A stretch of 64,000 nucleotides of DNA from Rossellomorea vietnamensis (GTDB lineage Bacteria; Bacillota; Bacilli; Bacillales; Bacillaceae_B): positions 1,612,001-1,676,000 of the forward strand of contig NZ_CP104558.1 in assembly GCF_025398035.1 (NCBI RefSeq). Reading direction: 5' to 3'. Below are positions 17,979-27,352 of the stretch, piece after piece. How positions within the stretch are numbered: position 1 is the stretch's first letter; each line of letters opens with the position of its first letter. The notes under the pieces are model-generated. The model saw only the letters and a list, made by a program, of their open reading frames with translations, ran no database searches and was not told the DNA's origin. The position numbers and the translations under genes are program-made.

Positions 17979-18028
17979 CTTCACACCACCTTTTGTTAGA
18001 AAATTCTCACTTTTTATTTTACCGCTTT

Positions 18029-18041
18029 GAGGGACGGACCT
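18029..18041. repeat. GAGGGACGGACCT repeat touching the sqhC stop codon
   Basis: A single copy of the dispersed 13-mer; its last base is the last base of the sqhC stop codon. No partner arm is nearby. Confidence 0.8.
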
Positions 18042-19909
18042 CAACCGTATTTCTCTTTATAACGGTTGAGGGTGAGCAAAGGCCAAATCCATTGGTAACT
18101 GTGGTAATGAATGTAAAAGTTTCCCGGAAGGCCGACTCCCGTTGGGTATGTTTGGGTTGTAATGCCCTTTGTTCCACTCATCATATCTAGAAGTGCCATC
18201 ATTCCCAAATCAATCGCAGGGGTCGGTTTGTCTTCGATACAAATCAGTGATTCCAAGGCCCACGCTGTTTGTGAAGGGGTACTGAAGGAAAGAGGCACGA
18301 ATGTCTTTTCTTGATCGCTGTAGCAGGACTCCCCCCATCCCCCATCTTTTTGCTGAATGCTTTCCAACCATTTCTTAGCCCTTTGAAGATATTTATCAGA
18401 TGATGAGACCCCCACTGCTCTCATCCCCGTGATGGCCGCCCATGTCCCATAGATGTAGCAGACACCCCAACGACCATACCAGGATCCATCGTCCTTCTGC
18501 ATCAGTTTTAACCACTCCACGCCCTTTTTCACTTGGGGGTGATCGTTGTTCAATCCTGCCTGTCTGCCAAGAAACTCCAACGCTCTTCCCGTTAAATCAG
18601 GGGTGGATGGATCGATGGCTGCCGCTTCTGCCCCGTCCATCGGAAAAGAAGTGAGGATCGATTTCGTCTTGTTTTTTTCAAAAGCCGGAAAACCGCCATC
18701 CCGGTTCTGCATGCCGAGTATCCAATCCAGACCGCGGTCCCAAGATGGCCTGATATGTGGGTTACCCGCTGCAGCATACGTAATGGCCCTCAGAGCCGCT
18801 GTTGTATCATCCACATCAGGGTGAATGCTGTTGCTCTCCGAAAAGCCCCATCCTCCGGGCCTTACACCACTCTCAAGAGCCCAGTCCCCATACTTGAAGT
18901 GCTGCATCCTGACAAGGTAATCCACTGATCCCTCTATGGACTGTTCATCAGGTCCCACCCCCGATTCCTGCAGGGCATGACTGATAAGGGCCGTGTCCCA
19001 AACAGTTGAAGGTGAATTTTGAATATGAAGTCCATTCTTCGTTTCACAAGCCATCTCTTTCAACCCTTGCACAGCCTTCACAATGACGGGATCACTCTTT
19101 TTGTACCCCAGTGCCAACAGGGCATAAATCATATAGAAGGTCGTGCTGAAGTAACTGAGATAGGTCCCGTCCCTTTCCAATCGCTGCAGCATATACTCGA
19201 GGGCAAACTGTCTGGCTTGTTGATGAAGATGGGATGGAATGCTCGCAAGTGACTGGATGCCCTCATTGATTTTTGAAAATAGTTTCAATTCCCGTTGACT
19301 GTACCTCACTTCACTGATAAATCGGGAAAGTTCTTGTATTTGCGGTGTATCATTTGTTCTTAACTGGAACCGAAGATCTTTCAGCAACATCAACGGAGCC
19401 AGGTGACCTCGGGCATAGCTGCTCAGATCCCAAAAGTTAACAGGGAATATTTTCGGGATCAACAGGAATTGAATGGGGATCGGCAGTAGATGCTTCCAGT
19501 CATATTGACCGTGAACAGCCAGCATGAACTTCGTAATGGAGTGAGCTTTGTGAAACCCGCCATTTTTCTCTATAAACCGTTCGGCCTGCTGGAGCCTCTT
19601 ATCCTCCTTTGCAACCATTCCACTGAATCTCAGGGCAAAGTACGCCTCGATGGTTGAAGACAGATTCCCATCCCTCTCATCGTCAAAGAGCTTCCACGTC
19701 CCTTCCCTTGTCTGCAATCTCCAAAGCCGGTTCACAAGCTTGCTTATCAGTTCTTCCTCATCCGCCTCCAGTGAGCGGAGAAGAATGATCATATACGCAT
19801 CCGTTATCACGCTATTTTCAAAACAAAAGGACCAGCTTCCTTCTGCATTTTGCATCTGCAGAAGATGCTGTTGAATATTTCGGATTGTATTTTCTATATT
19901 TTTTTTCAT
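18041..19909 (-). CDS. sqhC: Squalene-hopene / sesquarterpene cyclase
   Basis: A 622-residue class II triterpene cyclase close to B. subtilis SqhC, which cyclises squalene or tetraprenyl-curcumene. The catalytic acid motif DVDD is at about residues 365-368 (HPDVDDTT). Several QW repeats are visible (for example QNRDGGFPAF, QKDDGSWYGRWG, QQKDGGWGES), as is the WGVCYIYGTW block. Two adjacent ATGs follow GGGAGG; the second (19909) has the better spacing. Product specificity cannot be read from the motifs alone. Confidence 0.92.
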   Translation of the reverse strand: MKKNIENTIRNIQQHLLQMQNAEGSWSFCFENSVITDAYMIILLRSLEADEEELISKLVNRLWRLQTREGTWKLFDDERDGNLSSTIEAYFALRFSGMVAKEDKRLQQAERFIEKNGGFHKAHSITKFMLAVHGQYDWKHLLPIPIQFLLIPKIFPVNFWDLSSYARGHLAPLMLLKDLRFQLRTNDTPQIQELSRFISEVRYSQRELKLFSKINEGIQSLASIPSHLHQQARQFALEYMLQRLERDGTYLSYFSTTFYMIYALLALGYKKSDPVIVKAVQGLKEMACETKNGLHIQNSPSTVWDTALISHALQESGVGPDEQSIEGSVDYLVRMQHFKYGDWALESGVRPGGWGFSESNSIHPDVDDTTAALRAITYAAAGNPHIRPSWDRGLDWILGMQNRDGGFPAFEKNKTKSILTSFPMDGAEAAAIDPSTPDLTGRALEFLGRQAGLNNDHPQVKKGVEWLKLMQKDDGSWYGRWGVCYIYGTWAAITGMRAVGVSSSDKYLQRAKKWLESIQQKDGGWGESCYSDQEKTFVPLSFSTPSQTAWALESLICIEDKPTPAIDLGMMALLDMMSGTKGITTQTYPTGVGLPGNFYIHYHSYQWIWPLLTLNRYKEKYG

Positions 19910-20001
19910 CATTTATCCTCCCGGGTTCCTTCTCTAACGTTATGTATATGAGAAGAACACCGGTACTAGTAGTGAGAAGCAAAGAAGAGCCTGCCATCCG
20001 G

Positions 20002-20736
20002 TTACCGGGGAGCAGACCCTTCTTGATTTTCTTCTATTTTCTGTGAGTAATAGCTTACAAGTTCAGGATACTTTTGCATTTCCTCTCTGCCGGAATCCGT
20101 GATTTGATACACGCCCCTTTTCACCCTTTCGAACCACCGGTAATAGTTCTTCTGGAGGATGGACGGGGTTTTGTCGCCCGTCCCCAGCTTTGTTAAATTC
20201 TTCGGGGACATGGGTCCGTGTTTTTCCAGGCAGCAGGCGATGTGTATGCAGCTCTCTTTATAAGCGGTCATGATCTTCGTTTTATTGCTGCCGCCTACAT
20301 TGTAATCCGCACTGCGGCCTTCGATTTCCTTCACCAGGGATGCCCGCTTCTTTTTGCTATTTCGCATAACCTTCTTTCGGTCAAAGGCTTCCGGATGAAT
20401 GGCAAAATCAAGCTTTGGCGTCTTTGTCGTAAAGGAAACCGTGATAAGACCAAGTTCAAGACGCCTGACCAAATGACGTATATCGTTCCATCGCTTCGAC
20501 CTGAGGCGCTTCGGTTTCGGAATCGCAATGTACACAAGATCCGTCAGCCGCTGCCGCTTCGTTGCCTGGATGAGGAGCTCGATATTCAAGGAAAGCTTCA
20601 GCTCCACAATCACCAGCTCCCCCTCTTTCATCGCCGTCAGATCACAGTCATTCACTTCACCGTTCACCTGATATCCCTGTTTATGAAAATGCTTCTGGAT
20701 CGGCTGATATAAATCCGATTCTTTCAGTTTCGTCAT
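20002..20736 (-). CDS. DUF2161 PD-(D/E)XK nuclease-like protein
   Basis: A 244-residue protein. The N-terminal part has D in NDCDLTAM followed by ELKLSLN, the D...ExK arrangement of the PD-(D/E)XK nuclease superfamily, and matches the DUF2161 family. The C-terminal part looks like a winged-helix module (GPMSPKNLTKLG ... RVKRGVYQITDSG). The ribosome site is weak. No toxin or restriction partner is adjacent. Substrate and role are unknown. Confidence 0.72.
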   Translation of the reverse strand: MTKLKESDLYQPIQKHFHKQGYQVNGEVNDCDLTAMKEGELVIVELKLSLNIELLIQATKRQRLTDLVYIAIPKPKRLRSKRWNDIRHLVRRLELGLITVSFTTKTPKLDFAIHPEAFDRKKVMRNSKKKRASLVKEIEGRSADYNVGGSNKTKIMTAYKESCIHIACCLEKHGPMSPKNLTKLGTGDKTPSILQKNYYRWFERVKRGVYQITDSGREEMQKYPELVSYYSQKIEENQEGSAPR

Positions 20737-20823
20737 GGGTAAAAAACCTTTCCGGGAAAAAATTCTATAAGATAAAGTATAGACTATTGGAGAGATTTTT
20801 GCAGTTTCAGAGAAAGAAAGACC

Positions 20824-22266
20824 TTACCCCCGAATCCTCTCGATCTCGTCTGCCACAAACTGCACAGACGTCCCGACAATCACATGAAGGCTATTTTCCC
20901 CCACCACATGGATCCCCGGGACCCCCGTTGCTTTGATCCGTTCCTGGTCCACAATCTCCATGTCCTTCACTTCCACTCTCAATCTGGTGATGCAATTTTC
21001 AACGGAGGTAACATTTTCATCTCCGCCGAGGCCGGCATAGATTTCTGCTGCCATGACTGCGAACTTGTCTTCTCCTGTGAGAATAGGAGCCATCTCTCCT
21101 TCTTCCCCTTCTTCTTCACGCCCAGGTGTCATCAGATTGAATTTCGAAATCATAAAACGGAATAAGAAATAATATAGGAAAGCAAATACGAGACCTTGAA
21201 TCAGCAGCATATATGGCAGATTGGCCAGGGGAAGCCTTGAACTCAGGACAAAATCGACAAACCCTGCGCTGAATCCGAAACCTGCCGTCCAGTGGAAGAA
21301 GGATGCAATCGCAAGGGATAATCCGGTCAGCACGGCATGAGCTACATATAAAGCCGGCGCCACGAACATGAAGGCAAATTCAAGAGGTTCTGTCACTCCT
21401 GTAAAAAAGGAAGCAAAACCTGCTGCAAGCATCAGGGAAGCAACCTGCTTTTTCTTACCTGGTTTCGCTGCATGATAAATGGCAAGACCAGCTGCCGGCA
21501 AACCAAACATCATGACAGGGAAGAATCCAGCCTGATACATTCCCGTCACACCTTTTTCACCCGTGCCAGACCAGAAGTTCCCGATATCATTGATTCCGGC
21601 AACATCAAACCAGAACACAGAATTCAACGCATGATGCAATCCGGTGGGAATCAATAATCGATTGAAGAACCCATATAAACCTGCGCCTGTAAACCCAAGC
21701 CCGCTGATTTCCTTCCCGAAGGAAACAAGCGCTGTATAGATGACCGGCCATACAAACAGCATCACGCCTGAAACGACGAGCATGGCGATTGCGGACATGA
21801 TCGGCACCAATCGTTTCCCGCTGAAAAAGGCAAAAGCATCCGGTAGCTTCACATGACTGAAACGATTGTACATACCTGCCGCTACGATCCCCGACAAGAT
21901 TCCGACAAATTGATTTCCAATCTTATCGAAAGCGGGATTCACTGCCTCTTTTTCTATCCCTTGTAACAACGCAACGGAATCCGTCGACAGCAATGTGGTA
22001 ATAACGAGATACGCGACCAATCCGCTCAGTGCCGCCGATCCATCCTTCGCCTTTGCCATCCCGAGTGCGACACCGACAGCAAATAGAATCGCCATATTAT
22101 CAATGATCGATGCCCCTGCCTTGATCAGGAAAGCGGCAATCGGACTATCCGCCCCCCAGCCGGACGGGTCGATCCAATACCCGATCCCCATCAAAATCGC
22201 CGCAGCCGGTAACACGGCAACGGGAAGCATCAACGAACGACCAATGCGCTGCAAGTATTTCATCAT
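20824..22266 (-). CDS. nagP: PTS N-acetylglucosamine-type EIICB
   Basis: A 480-residue glucose-superfamily PTS permease with EIIC first (multi-pass, residues 1 to about 375) and EIIB last. Conserved features: GLHHALNSVFWFD, TGVTEPLEF (sugar-binding region), and the EIIB phosphocysteine in ENCITRLR. It lacks an EIIA domain, as expected for NagP types that use a shared EIIA. It should import and phosphorylate GlcNAc. AGGGGG precedes the first of two ATGs. Glucose or maltose analogues are less likely but not excluded. Confidence 0.85.
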   Translation of the reverse strand: MMKYLQRIGRSLMLPVAVLPAAAILMGIGYWIDPSGWGADSPIAAFLIKAGASIIDNMAILFAVGVALGMAKAKDGSAALSGLVAYLVITTLLSTDSVALLQGIEKEAVNPAFDKIGNQFVGILSGIVAAGMYNRFSHVKLPDAFAFFSGKRLVPIMSAIAMLVVSGVMLFVWPVIYTALVSFGKEISGLGFTGAGLYGFFNRLLIPTGLHHALNSVFWFDVAGINDIGNFWSGTGEKGVTGMYQAGFFPVMMFGLPAAGLAIYHAAKPGKKKQVASLMLAAGFASFFTGVTEPLEFAFMFVAPALYVAHAVLTGLSLAIASFFHWTAGFGFSAGFVDFVLSSRLPLANLPYMLLIQGLVFAFLYYFLFRFMISKFNLMTPGREEEGEEGEMAPILTGEDKFAVMAAEIYAGLGGDENVTSVENCITRLRVEVKDMEIVDQERIKATGVPGIHVVGENSLHVIVGTSVQFVADEIERIRG

Positions 22267-22384
22267 TTTGTTTTCCCCCTATCAGTCTGTTTTTAAAGAC
22301 TCCTTGTCTCTTTCATGAGGACAAAGCCCTTCTTTAAAAAATATTCCGGCATTCAGTTGTTTAGAAGTGGATGACGGTGTGTAT

Positions 22385-23287
22385 TCATACCTTTCGATAG
22401 GATTTTTCAAGATTTTTGATCATCATATTCATCAATAGGATCAACAAGGAATAAGCCATGACGGGAAAAACCACGATGTAAGGTTCCAATAATAACTCTC
22501 CATATCGACTTCCGATCAATCCGGCCCACTCATACGTTGAGCTTGCATGAACATTGAATTGATCATGCTCCTGTCCTGACATAATGATTGTCCCACCTAT
22601 GAATAAATGAAAAATGGAAAGATGCAACATAAGCGTGAGAACTTGTACGAGCTGTCTTCCTGACAAAATGAACAGTCGCGGCAAAAGATGGGGAAAAACA
22701 TGCTTCCTAGCCAAATGGAAAGATGATCCCCCCAGCACCTTCACACTATCCATAAATTCAAATGAGTGAATATGGCGAACCGTTTCCCCGATCATCCTCG
22801 CTGTCGTCGGCACCCCCACCGTCACGAGGACAAGGACCTGTAATAAAACGGCTTCAGCCATTGAAAGGGGCGGCGCACTTCTTACCTCATACAGCAAAAA
22901 AGGAGTAAGCCATATAATGGCGATGAGGGACTGCGGAACGAAGGTGAGAGCGTGTAACAATCCTTGCACATATAAGGAAGCAAGCCATTTATGCAGCCAG
23001 ACTCCAAGAAGTGTAGACAGGGTGATTCTCAACAACGCGACAATAAAAGCAACTAACATCGTCCATTTTGCTCCCGTCATCAGCTCATAAAATAAATCTT
23101 TACCTTCCCGGTCCGTTCCAAGCCAATATAAGCTTGAAGGCGGATAAGGGGTCGTGTCCATGATTTCCCCTTTTTCATCATAGAGGAAAGGCTTTGCGAC
23201 CGGCTCCTCTGTCATGATTGGCCAAATGACGCTCAAGAGTAACAGGAAGGATAATAGAATCGATGGTACCACCCTTGCAATGTTCAC
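22385..23287 (-). CDS. OppC-type ABC transporter permease
   Basis: A 300-residue multi-pass permease. After the first helix comes LGTDREGKDLFYELMTGAKWT, the typical OppC/DppC motif, and later a coupling loop around SVKVLGGSSFHLARKHVFPHL. It overlaps the OppB-like gene by 4 nt (23284-23287) and belongs to an operon that begins with an ArsR-type regulator gene. As at 10588, no ATPase or binding protein gene is beside it. Substrate unknown. Confidence 0.8.
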   Translation of the reverse strand: MNIARVVPSILLSFLLLLSVIWPIMTEEPVAKPFLYDEKGEIMDTTPYPPSSLYWLGTDREGKDLFYELMTGAKWTMLVAFIVALLRITLSTLLGVWLHKWLASLYVQGLLHALTFVPQSLIAIIWLTPFLLYEVRSAPPLSMAEAVLLQVLVLVTVGVPTTARMIGETVRHIHSFEFMDSVKVLGGSSFHLARKHVFPHLLPRLFILSGRQLVQVLTLMLHLSIFHLFIGGTIIMSGQEHDQFNVHASSTYEWAGLIGSRYGELLLEPYIVVFPVMAYSLLILLMNMMIKNLEKSYRKV

Positions 23288-24198
23288 TCCATTTCTCCTC
23301 CACTCCCTGGATAAAACCGCTGCCGAAAATGGTTTAACCCATTTATAATGAAAAAAAATGGTGTCATGGTAAGAATCAACATGAAGACACGTGATGATGC
23401 GGGCTGATCTCCCAAAATGAACCTCATGATTCCGTTACTCTGAAACAGGAATTCAAGGACCACGAGATGTGTGAACAGGGACAAAACGATGACGGGTAAA
23501 TGAGCCAGGCACTCCATGACTGTATTCCTGAAAATGTGGTGAAGCGAAATCATCGCATGTGAAAGACCTTTGGATTTGGCAAACAGGGCATAATCCTTTT
23601 CCATTTCTTCGTTCATGAAGAGAAGCTGGATTTTCAACATATAAATTCCCGGGACTATGCTCAATATGATGACTGGCAAGAGGAAGGCCTGTTGATCATT
23701 GGTGGAATAAGCAAGGGCCAGTTCAACACCGGTCATCTTATAAAACCAGACAACACATAATTGAATACTAAAGATGAAGAATACATCAGGGACTGACTCG
23801 AGTACGTCTATTGCGGAGAAAATCACTTTTTTCAGAAAAGAAGGGAACTGAATAAGAAACAAGCCTGACAGAGAAGCCACGACAATCGACAACATCAAGC
23901 CGCCCATCATCAGTGACATGCTATAAACATACGAATCTAGTATGGAAGGAAACAGTTCTATCGTTGCCTGCTTCTGATGGAACTCAACCGATCTCGCTTC
24001 AGGCATCCGGGAAAAAGACAGTGTTTCAGAATGAGCGTAATAAGAAAGAGTGCCAGGATGCATGATTTCCTGCATGATTGTCATTGTCGATGCTGCAAAG
24101 CTCTTCGGACCGGATATCAAGGCCGGTGAAGCAAGAATGAGAAGGATCCCTATGCACGCTAATCCAAATTGACCTATTCCTTTCATGAATGTTGTCAT
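23284..24198 (-). CDS. OppB-type ABC transporter permease
   Basis: About 304 residues with an N-terminal helix, a polar outer stretch and at least five further membrane segments. The coupling-loop region YALFAKSKGLSHAMISLHHIFRNTV is laid out like the partner at 11585. ATG 24198 is preferred over an upstream TTG because AAGGGGA then has proper spacing. It follows the ArsR-type gene by 12 nt. The layout and motifs mirror the first permease pair, pointing to duplication or a shared rare family. Confidence 0.75.
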   Translation of the reverse strand: MTTFMKGIGQFGLACIGILLILASPALISGPKSFAASTMTIMQEIMHPGTLSYYAHSETLSFSRMPEARSVEFHQKQATIELFPSILDSYVYSMSLMMGGLMLSIVVASLSGLFLIQFPSFLKKVIFSAIDVLESVPDVFFIFSIQLCVVWFYKMTGVELALAYSTNDQQAFLLPVIILSIVPGIYMLKIQLLFMNEEMEKDYALFAKSKGLSHAMISLHHIFRNTVMECLAHLPVIVLSLFTHLVVLEFLFQSNGIMRFILGDQPASSRVFMLILTMTPFFFIINGLNHFRQRFYPGSGGEME

Positions 24199-24210
24199 CT
24201 TCAAGTCCCC

Positions 24211-25257
24211 TTATGCGAAATCATGTTCATAAATAAATTGCTCCAATAATGGGAGTGAGATGAATTGACTCAGGTCGGATCGCAGGGACTCCATCCTTTC
24301 CCTGTTTCCTGAATAAAAGATATAATACCCTTTACGCTCACTCTTTACTAAACCGGCTTTTTGAAGAGTCTTGATATGACCCGAAATGGTCGCTTCAGAA
24401 AGACTATGTTTTTCAGCAAGCTGTTTCGTACTGTATGGATGAATCAAAACGTCCCGCAAAATCTTTAGTCGTGTTGCTTCCCCCAATGCTTTGAACATGA
24501 GCAATAAATCCTCCGGCGGTTCATCCTTCATCTCTTCTGTATCCGGAACCGCCACGTGCAGCCCAAGACAAAGCCTTCCTGGATATACCCCGAGCATGAC
24601 ATGGGGAGTAATGAAAGTGGATGGCTGCAACGTGACGTGTGGATAGTCTGCCAGAGAAAATTGATATGTTTCTCCTTTTTGGACTTTAATCGTTTGAAGG
24701 GTGACCGTTACATCAGGATGGACTTCGTTCAGGGCCTCCAGTGAAGATTGGTCAAGCTTCTGCTGAAAGGTTGCTGCCGCACTCTTGATCCAAGGACGTA
24801 TCCGGAATAATTCCGGCTGAAAGACTTTTTCATTGAATTCGTAAAGAAGCTCATGAATACGATCCTTCCACTGTTTGGGATGAGATAATAACTCTTTTTG
24901 CTGGAAGCTTAATGGAGACATCCGGCTGTCCTTCTTCCAGGATTTAAGCGTATCCACACTATACTGTTCTCCCAGCATATAAAAAACAAATGCGTCATCC
25001 GGCATGGAACAAATAAACTCAATTACTTCCTCAGTGGAAGATTCGTTCAGTACATACTCGTTACGGATATTCATAAGGTACATCCACTCGTATGAAAGCG
25101 AACCAAGCAATCGGATTTCGTCGACCATCTCTGTTGGGAGTGACCTTTCCACCTCCATCGCCCACTTCCTGCGATAAGGATGATGCACAGGATTACACAA
25201 CACGTGCAAACTGGCCATTAATTCATTAAAAGGGGAAAATACAATTTCCATACCCAT
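24211..25257 (-). CDS. ArsR-type HTH regulator with long N-terminal domain (DUF5937-like)
   Basis: A 348-residue protein. The C-terminal third has an ArsR winged helix (LGEATRLKILRDVL, then STKQLAEKHSLSEATISGHIKTLQKAGLV). The long N-terminal part resembles the DUF5937 domain found ahead of such helices; no metal-binding cysteines are seen in it. ATG 25257 is chosen for GGTGGAG, 5 nt upstream. It is first in an operon with the two permeases, so it probably controls them. Confidence 0.8.
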   Translation of the reverse strand: MGMEIVFSPFNELMASLHVLCNPVHHPYRRKWAMEVERSLPTEMVDEIRLLGSLSYEWMYLMNIRNEYVLNESSTEEVIEFICSMPDDAFVFYMLGEQYSVDTLKSWKKDSRMSPLSFQQKELLSHPKQWKDRIHELLYEFNEKVFQPELFRIRPWIKSAAATFQQKLDQSSLEALNEVHPDVTVTLQTIKVQKGETYQFSLADYPHVTLQPSTFITPHVMLGVYPGRLCLGLHVAVPDTEEMKDEPPEDLLLMFKALGEATRLKILRDVLIHPYSTKQLAEKHSLSEATISGHIKTLQKAGLVKSERKGYYIFYSGNRERMESLRSDLSQFISLPLLEQFIYEHDFA

Positions 25258-25390
25258 GTTAACTCCACCTTCTGTAACTGATTCGTCAATCACCTAATCA
25301 AATTCAATAACTGGATAAATTAAACATAATTTACGGTAAGTGGGTGGATCTGTCAAGAGGGAGTTTTGGTGGGGTTGAGGGTATATGGTG

Positions 25391-25403
25391 GAGGGACGGA
25401 CCT
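25391..25403. repeat. GAGGGACGGACCT repeat, plus orientation
   Basis: One copy of the dispersed 13-mer. Copies in the opposite orientation at 25756 and 25827 lie on the other side of the GACGCAA array. Confidence 0.8.
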
Positions 25404-25458
25404 TGGTTGGAGGATTATGGGGGATGGGAGGTGTTTAGGTTTCCTATAAGTGGTAAAA

Positions 25459-25547
25459 GACGCAAATACGGTGTGAAACGACGCAATTATCGAGAAAATG
25501 ACGCAATAAACTAAATAATGACGCAATCACTCCCTATAATGACGCAA
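25459..25547. repeat. Five-copy GACGCAA direct-repeat array, about two helical turns apart
   Basis: GACGCAA occurs at 25459, 25480, 25500, 25520 and 25541, that is with steps of 21, 20, 20 and 21 nt. Four copies extend to GACGCAAT and most are preceded by A-rich sequence. The spacers are not conserved. The even helical phasing resembles iterons or tandem protein-binding sites. There is no coding potential and no replication gene nearby. Confidence 0.85.
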
Positions 25548-25755
25548 TTAACGGCAAGCCCTATTGACTGGTCCACCACAGAGGAGTAAATAAGCCATTA
25601 TCAACAGGTTCTAGAATCCTGAACATAGACATATGATAGGATTTTCACTACAATCCCCAAAAAACAACTAACTTTCTTCATTCCCTAAAGATTTTTCAAC
25701 CTAAATCTCACCGATACAGACATGTCCTCCCTTTAATACATCCCATTTACGACGG

Positions 25756-25768
25756 AGGTCCGTCCCTC
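25756..25768. repeat. GAGGGACGGACCT repeat, minus orientation
   Basis: AGGTCCGTCCCTC, the reverse complement of the dispersed 13-mer. Confidence 0.8.
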
Positions 25769-25795
25769 TTAACAACGTCTGCTACCTCAAACACC

Positions 25796-25826
25796 AAAAA
25801 CCCCCACCAGGCATCAAGCCCGATGG
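25796..25826 (-). terminator. Terminator of the gltA-gltB operon
   Basis: On the minus strand a 9-bp stem (25818-25826 with 25804-25812, two G-T pairs) with a 5-nt loop is followed by GGG and five T. It lies 22 nt after the gltB stop. Confidence 0.65.
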
Positions 25827-25839
25827 AGGTCCGTCCCTC
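25827..25839. repeat. GAGGGACGGACCT repeat, minus orientation, at the gltB 3' end
   Basis: A copy of the dispersed repeat placed between the gltB stop codon and its terminator stem. Confidence 0.8.
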
Positions 25840-25847
25840 AATAAGGA

Positions 25848-27335
<1,488 letters not shown>

Positions 27336-27352
27336 CATATCCCCCTCCCTGA

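Larger units (their letters stand above)
25258..25847. other. 590-nt intergenic region rich in repeats
   Basis: This region holds no credible gene. It holds three copies of the GAGGGACGGACCT family (25391, 25756, 25827), a five-unit GACGCAA array (25459-25547) and the gltB terminator (25796-25826). The remaining sequence, about 25560-25750, shows no recognisable element. Confidence 0.7.

Noticed and set aside
25459-25547. Plasmid-type replication origin from the GACGCAA array
   Set aside because: No rep or par gene nearby and the surrounding genes are chromosomal housekeeping genes.
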